Below, piece by piece: positions 45,310 to 54,043 of a stretch of 64,000 nt of DNA. Position numbers and translations under genes: made by a program. The notes below the pieces were generated by a model. It was not told where the DNA came from. It worked only from the letters and a program-made list of their open reading frames with translations, and searched no databases. Positions within the stretch are counted from its first letter, which is position 1, and the number at the start of each line of letters is the position of its first letter. This stretch comes from UMGS1908 sp045655005 (GTDB lineage: Bacteria > Bacillota > Clostridia > Christensenellales > UBA1242), in the NCBI GenBank assembly GCA_045655005.1, contig JAZOOJ010000001.1, positions 1 to 64,000 on the forward strand, in the 5' to 3' direction.

Positions 45310-46659
45310 ATGGAAGAAATGAATTTATTTAACATTAATCAATCTAATGCATTTAAACCGTTGGCTGAGCGAATGCGACCAAGGACACTCGAAGAATTTT
45401 GCGGGCAAGACCATATTTTGGGCAAGGGTAAGTTATTGTATCGTTTGGTGGCAAGTGGTGCGGTGTCAAGTTGTATATTCTTTGGACCGCCGGGGACGGG
45501 GAAAACTACGCTTGCTAATATTATTGCAAATGGAAAGAATGCAAACTTTGTAAAACTTAATGCGGTGTCAAGTGGTGTTGCTGATGCAAAGGCTGTAATT
45601 GAACAAGCAAAAAAAGACCAAGAAATGTATGGTAAAAGGACCTACTTATTATTAGACGAATGTCACAGATGGAGCAAGGCTCAAAGTGACTGTGTGCTTG
45701 GGGCAATAGAACAAGGTTATATAACTTTTATTGGAAGCACAACTGAAAATCCTTTTTACAGTATGACAAGAGCTATTGTGTCAAGATGTAGGGTTTTTGA
45801 GTTTAAGCCACTTAAATCTGAGCATATAAAGAAAGCAATCGAAAAGGCTTTAAAAGATGAAGAAAATGGGCTTGGGAATTATAAAATTGTAATGGCAGAC
45901 GGTGCGGTTGATTCGTTGGTTGTGGCGTCTGGTGGGGATTTGAGGTTTGCACTCAACTCTCTTGAACTGGCTGTAAAAAGTACCGATGGGAATGAAGTGG
46001 GCGAGGTAACCATAACTCCGGAGATTATTACCGAATGCACAGGTGGAAAACTTCTAAGTGTTGACGAGGATATTTATTATGATATGCTCTCGGCTTTTGG
46101 GAAGTCGTTGCGAGGTTCTGACCCAGATGGTGCGGTCTATTGGGCTTTTCGAATGATAGAGTCTGGTATTGACCCTCAGGTTATTATTAGACGACTTATT
46201 GCTCATACTTCTGAAGATGTTGGACTTGCAAATTCAAATGCTCTTGTTGTGGCGGTGTCTGCCTTGACGGCGTACCAAAATTTAGGAAGTCCAGAGGGAT
46301 TAATTCCAATGACTCACGCAATTATAAATACGGCAACAAGCCCAAAAAGTAATGCAGTTGTAGTTGCAAGAGATAGTGCAATAGAGGCCGTAAAAACCAG
46401 TCTTTTAGATGCTGTGCCAGACCACTTGAAAAACTATAATTTTTTAAATGAAAAGCGTGCAAAGTATAAATATCCGCATGATTTTGGTGGGTATGTTTCT
46501 CAACAATATCTTCCAGACAGTATAAAGGATAAGAAATTCTATCAACCAACCGAAAATGGAAATGAAAAGAAAATAAAAGAGTTTATGAGTGTGGTAAATG
46601 AGTTAGGGCAAGCAGAAAAAAGTAAAGCAAAGAAATCAACTTTCAATCATGGAAATTAA
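45310..46659 (+). CDS. rarA: Replication-associated recombination protein A
   Basis: 449 aa AAA+ ATPase (RarA/MgsA) acting at stalled replication forks. Begins near the family-typical NLFNINQSNAFKPLAERMRP; Walker A is FGPPGTGKTTLANI, Walker B LLLDECHRWSKAQSD (Cys where family members usually have Ile), sensor FIGSTTENPFYS; the C-terminal tetramerisation domain ends with the HDFGGYVSQQYLPD motif typical of the family. Start ATG 45310 or ATG 45319; neither has a good ribosome site and the promoter leaves almost no leader, so translation may be leaderless. Monocistronic. Confidence 0.93.
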   Translation: MEEMNLFNINQSNAFKPLAERMRPRTLEEFCGQDHILGKGKLLYRLVASGAVSSCIFFGPPGTGKTTLANIIANGKNANFVKLNAVSSGVADAKAVIEQAKKDQEMYGKRTYLLLDECHRWSKAQSDCVLGAIEQGYITFIGSTTENPFYSMTRAIVSRCRVFEFKPLKSEHIKKAIEKALKDEENGLGNYKIVMADGAVDSLVVASGGDLRFALNSLELAVKSTDGNEVGEVTITPEIITECTGGKLLSVDEDIYYDMLSAFGKSLRGSDPDGAVYWAFRMIESGIDPQVIIRRLIAHTSEDVGLANSNALVVAVSALTAYQNLGSPEGLIPMTHAIINTATSPKSNAVVVARDSAIEAVKTSLLDAVPDHLKNYNFLNEKRAKYKYPHDFGGYVSQQYLPDSIKDKKFYQPTENGNEKKIKEFMSVVNELGQAEKSKAKKSTFNHGN

Positions 46660-46684
46660 GAAAGGGTGGGGATAGAAAAAAGAA

Positions 46685-46717
46685 AAACCTCTCAGCACAA
46701 AGCTGAGAGGCTTTTTT
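46685..46717. terminator. Bidirectional terminator between rarA and 46716 gene
   Basis: CCTCTCAGC (46688-46696) / GCTGAGAGG (46702-46710), A run on the left and T run on the right. Confidence 0.9.
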
Positions 46718-47507
46718 AAATATTAAATTCTTCGTTTTGAGTGTTTTTAGCCTTTGATGTTCCAGTTATTGGCATTTTTGATACATTTAATTGTTGTACC
46801 GTTAATGTTTGTTTTGGTTGCTCGAAGATTAAGCTTGGTGATTGAAGAACTTTTTCATCGTTTGATGATACTCTTAATGTACTTGTATACATACATAATT
46901 CACCATTAGAATCGTTTGCACATTGATGATAGGTTACATCGTAATATACAACATTGTTATCATTTTGTGGGTTACGAATACTCTTAATAGAAGGTTTGCC
47001 AACAGCAGATGGCACACTTTCTGTTACAACATTGTCAACATTAACAACTTCAATAATTTTTGCGTCTTTAATTATTTCAAGTATTTCACTTAAAACTTCT
47101 TCGTCGTATTTCTTACCATCTTTTGGATTTTCTAACATAGTGTTAAATGCCTTATTGAAATCATCGTCACCGAGTTCATAGGCAACTTTAACAGCGTCTA
47201 TTTGTTTACCATTGTTAACGGCTTCGCCCTTGACAACCATCGATTTCCCTGTTTCACTTTTGTTATCGCTTGGATTTAATTCAATTCCGGATAATTCAAA
47301 TTCATTAACATTAATTTGTTCGCTAATGGTTGTTTCAAAGTTGTTAATCAAATCCTTGTATCCAATCCTGTCTGCAATTCCATCACGAATGGCAAACACG
47401 GAACAAACACCAGTTGCTGTTAGCAATCCTATAACGCATACACCCAAAATTGCATCAATTATACTTCTTTTGTTATCATTGTACATATCATCGTCATCAT
47501 TGTACAT
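46716..47507 (-). CDS. Membrane-anchored unknown protein, 263 aa
   Basis: Start taken at the ATG complementary to 47505-47507, because GGAGGTG lies four bases upstream; the frame is open 16 codons further but lacks a site. An odd acidic head MYNDDDDMYNDNKR, itself a short duplication, precedes one membrane helix (SIIDAILGVCVIGLLTATGV). The remaining 220 residues are predicted outside: a helical part, then a beta-rich part with YDVTYHQCANDSNGELC that has two Cys. C-terminal 25 residues are Thr/Lys/Asn-rich. No family recognised. Confidence 0.75.
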   Translation of the reverse strand: MYNDDDDMYNDNKRSIIDAILGVCVIGLLTATGVCSVFAIRDGIADRIGYKDLINNFETTISEQINVNEFELSGIELNPSDNKSETGKSMVVKGEAVNNGKQIDAVKVAYELGDDDFNKAFNTMLENPKDGKKYDEEVLSEILEIIKDAKIIEVVNVDNVVTESVPSAVGKPSIKSIRNPQNDNNVVYYDVTYHQCANDSNGELCMYTSTLRVSSNDEKVLQSPSLIFEQPKQTLTVQQLNVSKMPITGTSKAKNTQNEEFNI

Positions 47508-47526
47508 ATCACACCTCCGTAAATTT

Positions 47527-47555
47527 ATGGTACCATAAGCAATGTTTAAAGTCAA
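47527..47555 (-). promoter_or_regulatory. Promoter of the 46716 gene
   Basis: On the minus strand TTGACT (complement of 47550-47555), 17-base spacer, TACCAT (complement of 47527-47532) preceded by TGG. Confidence 0.6.
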
Positions 47556-47729
47556 CTAATTATTGTGAGTTATTTTTAACACAATTTACCGATTTATAAA
47601 GATATTCTAAGTGTAGGGTAGAATAAAGAAAAATCAACCCTCAATTACGGGGACCAACACAAAATGTGATAATTTGCAAATTTGAGCAAAGTTGTGGCAG
47701 AAAATTAATTTTATAAAACCATAACAAAA

Positions 47730-47748
47730 ATTTAGTAAATTACTAAAT
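47730..47748. promoter_or_regulatory. 19-bp palindrome, possible operator
   Basis: ATTTAGTAA-a-TTACTAAAT, perfect 9-bp arms, 27 bases upstream of the -35 at 47776. Symmetry and position fit a repressor or activator site. Confidence 0.45.
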
Positions 47749-47775
47749 GATTTCATTTGTTTTCACTAAAAAGAC

Positions 47776-47805
47776 TTTACAAAAGAATTTAAAGTATTGT
47801 ATAAT
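47776..47805 (+). promoter_or_regulatory. Promoter of the GDPD gene
   Basis: TTTACA (47776-47781), 18-base spacer, TATAAT (47800-47805). Leader of about 145 nt. Confidence 0.6.
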
Positions 47806-47955
47806 GAATTTACAAATAGTTTAGGCAAATATTATTGATTGATATTTGCTTTTTACCTATCAAAAAAATAAATATATCGATTGCTATTGTTATTTTTTAA
47901 TAACAATCTTGATAAACGCTTTAAAACAAAAATTTTTAGCGAAGGGGATAAATTT

Positions 47956-48678
47956 ATGGGAAATAATCAAAATATATATAATACTTGGCTTACCAATCAA
48001 CCAATTGCTCACAGGGGTATTTTTGATAATGAGGAAGTCGCAGAGAACAGCTTGTCTGCATTCAAAGCTTGTGTTGAAAGGGGCTGTCCTATTGAGATTG
48101 ATGTAAGAGTTACAAAGGATAAAAAGGTTGTTGTTTTTCACGATGATAAACTTTGCAGAATGACAGATATTGATGGATATGTAAGCCATTTGACATATGA
48201 AGAAATAAAGGGTGCAAAACTTCTTAAAACAAATGACACAATTCCAACCCTTGAAGAAGTTTTGGCGCTTGTTAATGGCAGTGTACCACTTTTGATTGAA
48301 ATCAAAAATATTGGTGGCGTAACATACGAAAAGGAACTTTATGAGATTTTAAGAAATTATAGGGGTGAATACGCAATTCAATCTTTCAGTCCATTAATTT
48401 TAGAGTGGTTTAAGTTAAACGCTCCAATGGTAAAACGTGGACAACTTGCATCATTCTTCAAAAATGAAAAGGAATTGAACCCAATTATTAGATATTCATT
48501 AAAAAGATTAAAACAAAACAAACGTAGCGATCCAGACTTTATCAGTTATAAACTTGAAGACCTTCCAAACAAGTATGTTAAGAAGGCAGGGCTTCCAGTA
48601 ATTGCTTGGACAATTACCTCTGAAGATGAAGTAAAAAGAGCAAAGGCTGTTGCTGATAACTATATTTTCCAAATGTAA
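47956..48678 (+). CDS. Glycerophosphodiester phosphodiesterase
   Basis: 240 aa GDPD-family TIM barrel that hydrolyses glycerophosphodiesters to glycerol-3-phosphate and an alcohol. The active-site pattern is clear: AHRGIFDNEEVAENSLSAF, then PIEIDVRVTKD, VVFHDDKLCRMT and later LLIEIKN, with the last strand VIAWTITSEDE. No signal peptide, so cytoplasmic. The start is the ATG at 47956, with GAAGGGG eight bases upstream; a TTG 75 bases earlier in frame is ignored. Followed by a 60-base gap and the kinase gene. Confidence 0.9.
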   Translation: MGNNQNIYNTWLTNQPIAHRGIFDNEEVAENSLSAFKACVERGCPIEIDVRVTKDKKVVVFHDDKLCRMTDIDGYVSHLTYEEIKGAKLLKTNDTIPTLEEVLALVNGSVPLLIEIKNIGGVTYEKELYEILRNYRGEYAIQSFSPLILEWFKLNAPMVKRGQLASFFKNEKELNPIIRYSLKRLKQNKRSDPDFISYKLEDLPNKYVKKAGLPVIAWTITSEDEVKRAKAVADNYIFQM

Positions 48679-48737
48679 TGAAGAACCAAGAGTTTTCGCA
48701 TAATTGATGATTAAAATTTTAAACAGAGTGAGAGATA

Positions 48738-49319
48738 ATGATATTAACAATAACAGGGGCGCCTTGTAGCGGGAAGTCAACCGTTGCAAGAATGCTTGAA
48801 TTAAAATACGGTTTTGACAGAATGAGCACGGGCAAAATTGTGCGTGATATGGCGAAAGAACGTGGCATAGACATCGTTGAAATGCAAGAAGTGCTAAATG
48901 CCGACCCTACCATTGACCAAAAAATTGAAGAACGACAAAAGCAGATTGGTATAGAGCGTGCCGATGACAAATTAATTATGGAAGCAAGGCTTGCGTGGTA
49001 TGCAGTACCACATTCTTTTAAGGTGTATGTAACAATCCCAGAAGATGAAATGGCAAAAAGGTTTTTAGCAGATGGGGAAAGAGCAGGAGATAATGACAAG
49101 GTGGTGTCAACTATTGAAGAAGCAAGTGAGATTTTAGCATATCGCAAAAACCAAGAAATTGAAAGATATAAAAAAATATACAATGTTGATTTGTCTGATA
49201 TGTCTAATTTTGACTTAGTTGTCGAAAATTACAATAAAACACCAGAACAAACAGCAGACGAAATTTATGAAGCATACAAAAAGTATGCAAAAAAGAATAA
49301 ACAGAAAGGTATTAAATAA
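48738..49319 (+). CDS. Cytidylate kinase-like P-loop kinase
   Basis: 193 aa. P-loop TGAPCSGKSTVARML near residues 6-20, then STGKIVRDMAKERGID and a lid region. The pattern resembles the short, archaeal-type cytidylate kinases and related cytidylate kinase-like proteins, which phosphorylate CMP or dCMP; the substrate is not certain. A GAGAGA-type site precedes the ATG. The stop codon TAA shares a base with the lepA start (TAATG), so the two are translationally coupled. Confidence 0.8.
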   Translation: MILTITGAPCSGKSTVARMLELKYGFDRMSTGKIVRDMAKERGIDIVEMQEVLNADPTIDQKIEERQKQIGIERADDKLIMEARLAWYAVPHSFKVYVTIPEDEMAKRFLADGERAGDNDKVVSTIEEASEILAYRKNQEIERYKKIYNVDLSDMSNFDLVVENYNKTPEQTADEIYEAYKKYAKKNKQKGIK

Positions 49320-51112
49320 TGAGCGACCAAAAGCATATACGAAATTTCAGTATTATTGCACATATAGACCACGGAAAATCAACTCTTGCGGACAGACTTA
49401 TGGAAATTTCTGGAACGGTTTCTAAAAGGGACAGTAAAGAACAACTTTTAGACAGTATGGAGTTAGAGCGTGAGCGTGGTATTACAATAAAATTAACGCC
49501 AGTTACAATGAAATATAACTACAAGGGCGTTGATTATACATTGAACTTAATTGACACCCCAGGTCACGTTGACTTTACTTATGAAGTATCAAGGTCATTG
49601 GTTGCGTGCGAAGGGGCTATTTTAATTGTTGACGCAAGCCAAGGTGTTGAAGCGCAAACATTGGCAAATTGTTATATGGCACTTGAAAATGATTTAGAAA
49701 TTTTGCCGGTATTAAATAAAATTGATTTGCCAAGCAGTCGACCTGACGAAGTAAAGAAAGAGATTGAAGACATAATTGGTTTAGATGCACAAAATTGCCC
49801 AATGGTATCTGCAAAAGACGGAACCAATTGTGAACAGGTTTTGGCAGAGATTATCGAAAAAGTTGCTCCACCCAATGGAAATCCAAATGCACCACTAAAA
49901 GCCTTGATTTTTGATAGTTATTATGATAACTTCAAAGGTGCAGTTTGCTTGGTTAGAATAGTAGATGGAGAAATTCGCAAAGGCGATAAAATTATAATGA
50001 TGCAATCAGGTAAGACTTATGATGTTACCGAAGTTGGAATTTTTTCGCCAAAGCCACAAGAAAAAGATTTCCTTCGTGCCGGTGAAGTTGGTTATATTAC
50101 CGCAAGCATTAAGACAGTAAGTGATATTCGTGTCGGTGACACAATTACTCATGTGGGCAGAGAAACTGCAACGCCATTGGACGGATATAAAGAAGTTCAA
50201 CCTATGGTGTTCAGCGGAATTTTCCCACTTGATGGAAGTAAGTTCAATGACTTAAAAGATGCACTTGACAAACTCAAACTCAACGATGCGTCGCTTGTAT
50301 TTCAAAAGGAAACCTCAAATGCACTTGGACTTGGATTTAGATGTGGGTTCTTGGGGCTTTTACATATGGATATCATTACAGAAAGGCTTTCAAGAGAATT
50401 TAACATTGAAATTATAACAACGGCACCAAGCGTTTCGTACAATGTGTATAAGACTAACGGCGATATGCTTGAAATAAAGACTCCGTCAAATCTTCCACCA
50501 ACCACAGAGATTGCAAGAATTGAAGAACCAATCGTAAAGGCTGAAATTTATACTCCGCCAGAATATGTTGGGGTTTTAATGGAACTTTGCAAAAATTCTC
50601 GTGGTGAGTATAAGAATATGACATACATTGACAAGGCAAGAGTACAACTTTCCTATGAATTACCGCTGAATGAAATTGTTTTTGATTTCTTTGACCAACT
50701 AAAAAGTATAAGTCACGGCTATGCAAGTTTTGACTATGCTTTGAACGGCTATAAACCGTCTGACCTTGTAAAATTGGATATATTGCTAAACGGAGAAATC
50801 TGTGACGCACTTTCGCTTATAGTTTTCCGTGGTAACGCTGAAACAAGAGGCAGAGGAATTTGTGAAAAGCTTAAAGAAACCATTTCAAGGCAGTTATTTG
50901 AAATCCCAATCCAAGCAGTTGTTGGCGGAAAAATTATTGCAAGAGAAACGGTAAAAGCACTTAGAAAAGACGTTACAGCGAAGTGTTATGGTGGCGACAT
51001 TTCAAGAAAAAGAAAACTTCTTGAAAAGCAGAAAGAAGGTAAAAAACGTATGCGTAAACTTGGCAACGTCGAACTTCCAGCCGAAGCATTTATTGAGATA
51101 TTAAAAAGATAA
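49319..51112 (+). CDS. lepA: Elongation factor 4
   Basis: 597 aa translational GTPase LepA/EF4, full length. G1 is HIDHGKSTLAD, G3 DTPGHV, G4 NKID, then EF-G-like domains and the LepA-specific C-terminal domain with GKIIARETVKALRKDVTAK and KRKLLEKQKEGKKRM. It acts on ribosomes, back-translocating or aiding initiation and recovery. Overlaps the kinase gene by one base. A terminator follows. In many Firmicutes lepA is followed by hemW; here one small gene lies between. Confidence 0.97.
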   Translation: MSDQKHIRNFSIIAHIDHGKSTLADRLMEISGTVSKRDSKEQLLDSMELERERGITIKLTPVTMKYNYKGVDYTLNLIDTPGHVDFTYEVSRSLVACEGAILIVDASQGVEAQTLANCYMALENDLEILPVLNKIDLPSSRPDEVKKEIEDIIGLDAQNCPMVSAKDGTNCEQVLAEIIEKVAPPNGNPNAPLKALIFDSYYDNFKGAVCLVRIVDGEIRKGDKIIMMQSGKTYDVTEVGIFSPKPQEKDFLRAGEVGYITASIKTVSDIRVGDTITHVGRETATPLDGYKEVQPMVFSGIFPLDGSKFNDLKDALDKLKLNDASLVFQKETSNALGLGFRCGFLGLLHMDIITERLSREFNIEIITTAPSVSYNVYKTNGDMLEIKTPSNLPPTTEIARIEEPIVKAEIYTPPEYVGVLMELCKNSRGEYKNMTYIDKARVQLSYELPLNEIVFDFFDQLKSISHGYASFDYALNGYKPSDLVKLDILLNGEICDALSLIVFRGNAETRGRGICEKLKETISRQLFEIPIQAVVGGKIIARETVKALRKDVTAKCYGGDISRKRKLLEKQKEGKKRMRKLGNVELPAEAFIEILKR

Positions 51113-51123
51113 AAAATAACGAA

Positions 51124-51155
51124 AAGCCCTATTGACAAAATGGGGCTTTAATTGT
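51124..51155 (+). terminator. Terminator of lepA, enclosing a promoter element
   Basis: AAAGCCC (51124-51130) / GGGCTTT (51143-51149). The loop contains TTGACA, the -35 of the next promoter. Tail is AATTGTATAAT. Confidence 0.65.
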
Positions 51156-51160
51156 ATAAT
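51132..51160 (+). promoter_or_regulatory. Consensus promoter of the 51213 gene
   Basis: TTGACA (51132-51137), 17-base spacer, TATAAT (51155-51160): both hexamers perfect, with -35 inside the lepA terminator loop. Confidence 0.85.
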
Positions 51161-51212
51161 TTGGATAGGTGAAAGTGCTCACTTTTTTAGGGATTTACGG
51201 TGGGGGAGAATT

Positions 51213-51620
51213 ATGGAAAATTTAAGAATGTCAGCATCAGATTTTCATTTTATAACCGACTATATTGCATATATTGACGAATTTAGTTATGAAAGAGAGG
51301 TTACGCTTGTTCGGGCAAAAAACCCAGATATTCAAGGATTTGCAATTGTTCAAGGGAATGAAACCAGAGGCTATGAGTTTTTGGTTTTAAATGACAGAGA
51401 TGAATTTGATGAATTTGCACATGAATTAAAAACAAATGATTTCAGAATTTCAGAGATTGAACTTGGTGATGATGAAAAAAAATTGCTGAAAGAAAAGTAT
51501 GTTGTCGGTGGAGCAAAATCTCACTCATACACAATTGGAATTGATAAAGAAAGAAACATAATATATGTCGAGCATAAGCAATCTCAAAACAATATTGAAA
51601 ATAGTGTAGAATTTGTATAA
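51213..51620 (+). CDS. Unknown 135-aa protein
   Basis: Start ATG 51213 after GGGGGAG; an earlier in-frame TTG lies within the promoter. Soluble, beta-rich: an N-terminal helix then strands (VTLVRAKNPDIQGFAIVQG, YEFLVLNDRDEFDEFA) and a C-terminal part with HSYTIGIDKERNIIYVEH. No Cys. Strong promoter and ribosome site suggest good expression. Between lepA and hemW. No family recognised. Confidence 0.75.
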   Translation: MENLRMSASDFHFITDYIAYIDEFSYEREVTLVRAKNPDIQGFAIVQGNETRGYEFLVLNDRDEFDEFAHELKTNDFRISEIELGDDEKKLLKEKYVVGGAKSHSYTIGIDKERNIIYVEHKQSQNNIENSVEFV

Positions 51621-51627
51621 TATATAA

Positions 51628-51659
51628 TAGCAACTGAATTAGGTTGCTATTTTTTTTTG
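51628..51659 (+). terminator. Terminator of the 51213 gene
   Basis: TAGCAAC / GTTGCTA around TGAATTAG, followed by nine T. Confidence 0.85.
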
Positions 51660-51672
51660 CCTGTGATATACT
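51644..51672 (+). promoter_or_regulatory. Promoter of hemW, overlapping the terminator
   Basis: TTGCTA (51644-51649, the 3' arm of the terminator), 17-base spacer, TATACT (51667-51672). Confidence 0.6.
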
Positions 51673-51696
51673 AAAAATACTATTTTTGGGGGAGAG

Positions 51697-52848
51697 ATGA
51701 CATTTATGCGTAAACCACTAAGCCTATATATTCACATACCGTTTTGTTTGTCTAAGTGCCACTATTGTGCTTTTGTAAGTCAAGTTGCTGGTGAAGAGTT
51801 CAAAACTTCTTATGTAGATGCTTTGATTGAAGAAATTAAAATGCGTGGAAAGACTTATAATGCGAAGTACGAAGTACAAACAATTTATATTGGCGGGGGA
51901 ACTCCGTCAAGTTTAGGGTTGGGTAAAATTAAGGCAATAATGAACACTATTTACAAAAATTTTACCGTAAAGAATGATGCAGAAATTACTATTGAAGTTA
52001 ATCCAAACACGCTTAATCCAGAGAAAATAGAGGAGTACTTAGCGGAAGGTATTAACAGATTTTCTCTTGGTCTTCAAGCGGTTCAGGGAAGACTTTTGAA
52101 TATTATTGGAAGGACCCATAGTTATCAAGATTTTAGAAGGGCGGTATTAATGCTTAAAGATGCAGGGGTAACAAATATCAGTGCAGACCTAATGCTTGGT
52201 CTTCCAACGCAAACGGTAGAAGATGTGAAAGAAAGTATCAAAATGCTTGCGGGACTTGATGTAAAGCACGTAAGTGCGTATATATTATCTATCGAAGAAG
52301 GTACAAAATTTCACAAACTTATGGAAGCAAATCTGCTTGAACTTCCTGATGAAAATGATACAATTCAAATGTACAATACCGCTGTTAATGAATTAGAAAA
52401 GCGTGGCTTTAAAAGATATGAGTTTTCTAATTTTGGCCAAGTTGGGTATCGTTCGAAGCATAACACAGTTTATTGGGACAGAAAACCATATCTTGGGCTT
52501 GGGGTGTCTGCGCACAGTTTTGTTGATGGATACAGAATGGCAAATACCGATGATGTTCATGAATATATCTCACACATAAACAAGCAAGAAATCCCATTAA
52601 GCGATAAAGACCAGTTGAGTGAAACAGACGCAAAAGAAGAAACAATAATGTTATCTTTAAGGCTGGCAGAAGGAATTGACCTTGCTCGGTATGAAAAAGA
52701 TTTCGGAGTGAGTTTACTAACTGAGAAAAATGAAGTTATAACATCGCTTATCAAAAACAAGTTTATAGTAATAGATAAAGACAACCGACTTCGTGCAACT
52801 AATCAAGGCTTTTTAGTAATGGATAAAATAATTTCGATGTTGGTTTAA
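51697..52848 (+). CDS. hemW: Radical SAM heme chaperone HemW
   Basis: 383 aa. LYIHIPFCLSKCHYCAFVS holds the CX3CX2C cluster motif with the extra aromatic Cys pattern of the coproporphyrinogen III oxidase-like family; then YIGGGTPSSL, EVNPNT, RFSLGLQAV and the HemW C-terminal domain. HemW is now viewed as a heme chaperone, not as a HemN enzyme. Two starts are possible, ATG 51697 only two bases after GGGGGAG and ATG 51706 eleven bases after it; the second gives the more typical N-terminus MRKPLSLY. Monocistronic or with the next gene. Confidence 0.93.
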   Translation: MTFMRKPLSLYIHIPFCLSKCHYCAFVSQVAGEEFKTSYVDALIEEIKMRGKTYNAKYEVQTIYIGGGTPSSLGLGKIKAIMNTIYKNFTVKNDAEITIEVNPNTLNPEKIEEYLAEGINRFSLGLQAVQGRLLNIIGRTHSYQDFRRAVLMLKDAGVTNISADLMLGLPTQTVEDVKESIKMLAGLDVKHVSAYILSIEEGTKFHKLMEANLLELPDENDTIQMYNTAVNELEKRGFKRYEFSNFGQVGYRSKHNTVYWDRKPYLGLGVSAHSFVDGYRMANTDDVHEYISHINKQEIPLSDKDQLSETDAKEETIMLSLRLAEGIDLARYEKDFGVSLLTEKNEVITSLIKNKFIVIDKDNRLRATNQGFLVMDKIISMLV

Positions 52849-52867
52849 ATGGGGAGTATGTATTTGT

Positions 52868-53884
52868 ATGACAAATAGAGAGAATAGCAAAGTTAGGGTA
52901 GGCTCATTGATTTTCACTATAATTTTTCTAGGCTTTATACTGTCTATGCTAGTGTATGGTTGTGTAAACAGCCTTAGAGATAATGATTATATTGAATATA
53001 AAGAAAAGTACGATAAATATTATGAGCATCAATTAAATTATTTAATGAATACGCCAATTGAAGCGGGTGATAAATATAACTCAGACAAACTATGTAAAAT
53101 TATTACATTAAGTTTTACACCTACTGGAAATCCATTTACATCAAACGGCAAAGTTTATTATGCTCAGTACACTGCAATAATTTACAATAATTCTGATGAA
53201 GATGTTTTAGATGTTGAAGCATTTTTTCCTTATGTTTCATATTTAGGAGTAAAAGGTTCAAGATGGGTTTGGTGTGAGAAGATAAGTGCAAATTCTTATG
53301 CAAGGGTTACAATAAGTTCATCTAATCACGAAGATATTGAACTTTTAGGTTTTGCATATGTATCAACAGAAGATTGCACAGGTCAAGCAATATGCTATAA
53401 AGAGACAGGGAACGATATACAGTTGTCGGTTGAAGATGCAAAAAAGTTGATTGATGAAGACGTTATTAATAATATCGTTGGTGGCAAAGTCGAACCATTG
53501 TCACAAGCTCAATTAATAGAACTTGCTTTGCCAATGCTTATTGTTGCGGGCATTTTTGGAATAATGATTATTTCGGTTATTATTAAAAGTATTATAGTAA
53601 TAAAGAAGTTAAGAAGTGGGAAATATGTAGTGGTAAATGGTAGACTTCTTTCAATATACGACCCAGAAGCAATAAATAGAGTTCGTAATCAGGCGGACGA
53701 GGCAAAACTTCGTCAAATTGCAGAAGAAAAAGGCTATTCTCCAAAAGAATATTATCAAAAGCTGAAAGAACTTGATCAAAAGCCTCTTCCATCAGATTTT
53801 GACGATGGGCATCCAACGAATCATAATTGTGGTGGTTTCGATATTGACCCAGACGACTTTAAAATTGACCCAAATAATTATTAA
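52868..53884 (+). CDS. Two-helix membrane protein, unknown
   Basis: 338 aa. Membrane helix 1 near residues 12-34 (SLIFTIIFLGFILSMLVYGC), an outside domain of about 185 residues with beta strands (KVYYAQYTAIIYNNSDEDV, typical of Ig-like or DUF4352-like folds), membrane helix 2 near residues 222-248, and a cytoplasmic tail of 90 residues with a charged helix and an Asp/Asn/Pro/His-rich end. GGGGAG lies 11 bases before the ATG. The gene lies 19 bases after hemW. Family not identified. Confidence 0.75.
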   Translation: MTNRENSKVRVGSLIFTIIFLGFILSMLVYGCVNSLRDNDYIEYKEKYDKYYEHQLNYLMNTPIEAGDKYNSDKLCKIITLSFTPTGNPFTSNGKVYYAQYTAIIYNNSDEDVLDVEAFFPYVSYLGVKGSRWVWCEKISANSYARVTISSSNHEDIELLGFAYVSTEDCTGQAICYKETGNDIQLSVEDAKKLIDEDVINNIVGGKVEPLSQAQLIELALPMLIVAGIFGIMIISVIIKSIIVIKKLRSGKYVVVNGRLLSIYDPEAINRVRNQADEAKLRQIAEEKGYSPKEYYQKLKELDQKPLPSDFDDGHPTNHNCGGFDIDPDDFKIDPNNY

Positions 53885-53901
53885 GATTAAAAATTTCACA
53901 G

Positions 53902-53937
53902 AAAAATCTGTCAAAAATTCTTGACAGGTTTTTTTGT
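53902..53937 (+). terminator. Terminator before hrcA
   Basis: CTGTCAA (53908-53914) / TTGACAG (53921-53927) extended by A-T pairs, with seven T. Its 3' arm is the -35 of the hrcA promoter. Confidence 0.8.
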
Positions 53938-53949
53938 TAGTGTTACAAT
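53921..53949 (+). promoter_or_regulatory. Heat-shock operon promoter
   Basis: TTGACA (53921-53926), 17-base spacer, TACAAT (53944-53949) preceded by TGT. The CIRCE operator starts three bases after the -10. Confidence 0.85.
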
Positions 53950-53951
53950 AA

Positions 53952-53978
53952 TTAGCAGTTGGCAACAGAGAGTGCTAA
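53952..53978. promoter_or_regulatory. CIRCE operator, HrcA binding site
   Basis: TTAGCAGTT-N9-GAGTGCTAA. The right half is perfect; the left half differs from TTAGCACTC in its last three bases. A further perfect right half-site GAGTGCTAA lies at 53994-54002 without a partner. Confidence 0.88.
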
Positions 53979-54043
53979 CAGACAAGTATAAAAGAGTGCT
54001 AAGTGGCATATAATTATTACTAGAAGGAAGGTGAGAATTATTT

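Larger units (their letters stand above)
47556..47955. other. Intergenic region upstream of the GDPD gene
   Basis: About 400 bases without a gene. It holds a perfect 19-bp palindrome (47730-47748), a promoter (47776-47805), and a leader hairpin ATTGTTATT / AATAACAAT (47886-47907). Confidence 0.6.

Noticed and set aside
48738..49319. Adenylate or dephospho-CoA kinase
   Set aside because: Length, P-loop context and downstream residues fit the short cytidylate kinase-like group better, though substrate remains open.
51697..52848. Oxygen-independent coproporphyrinogen oxidase HemN
   Set aside because: Size and sequence fit the HemW chaperone branch, and no heme synthesis genes lie nearby.
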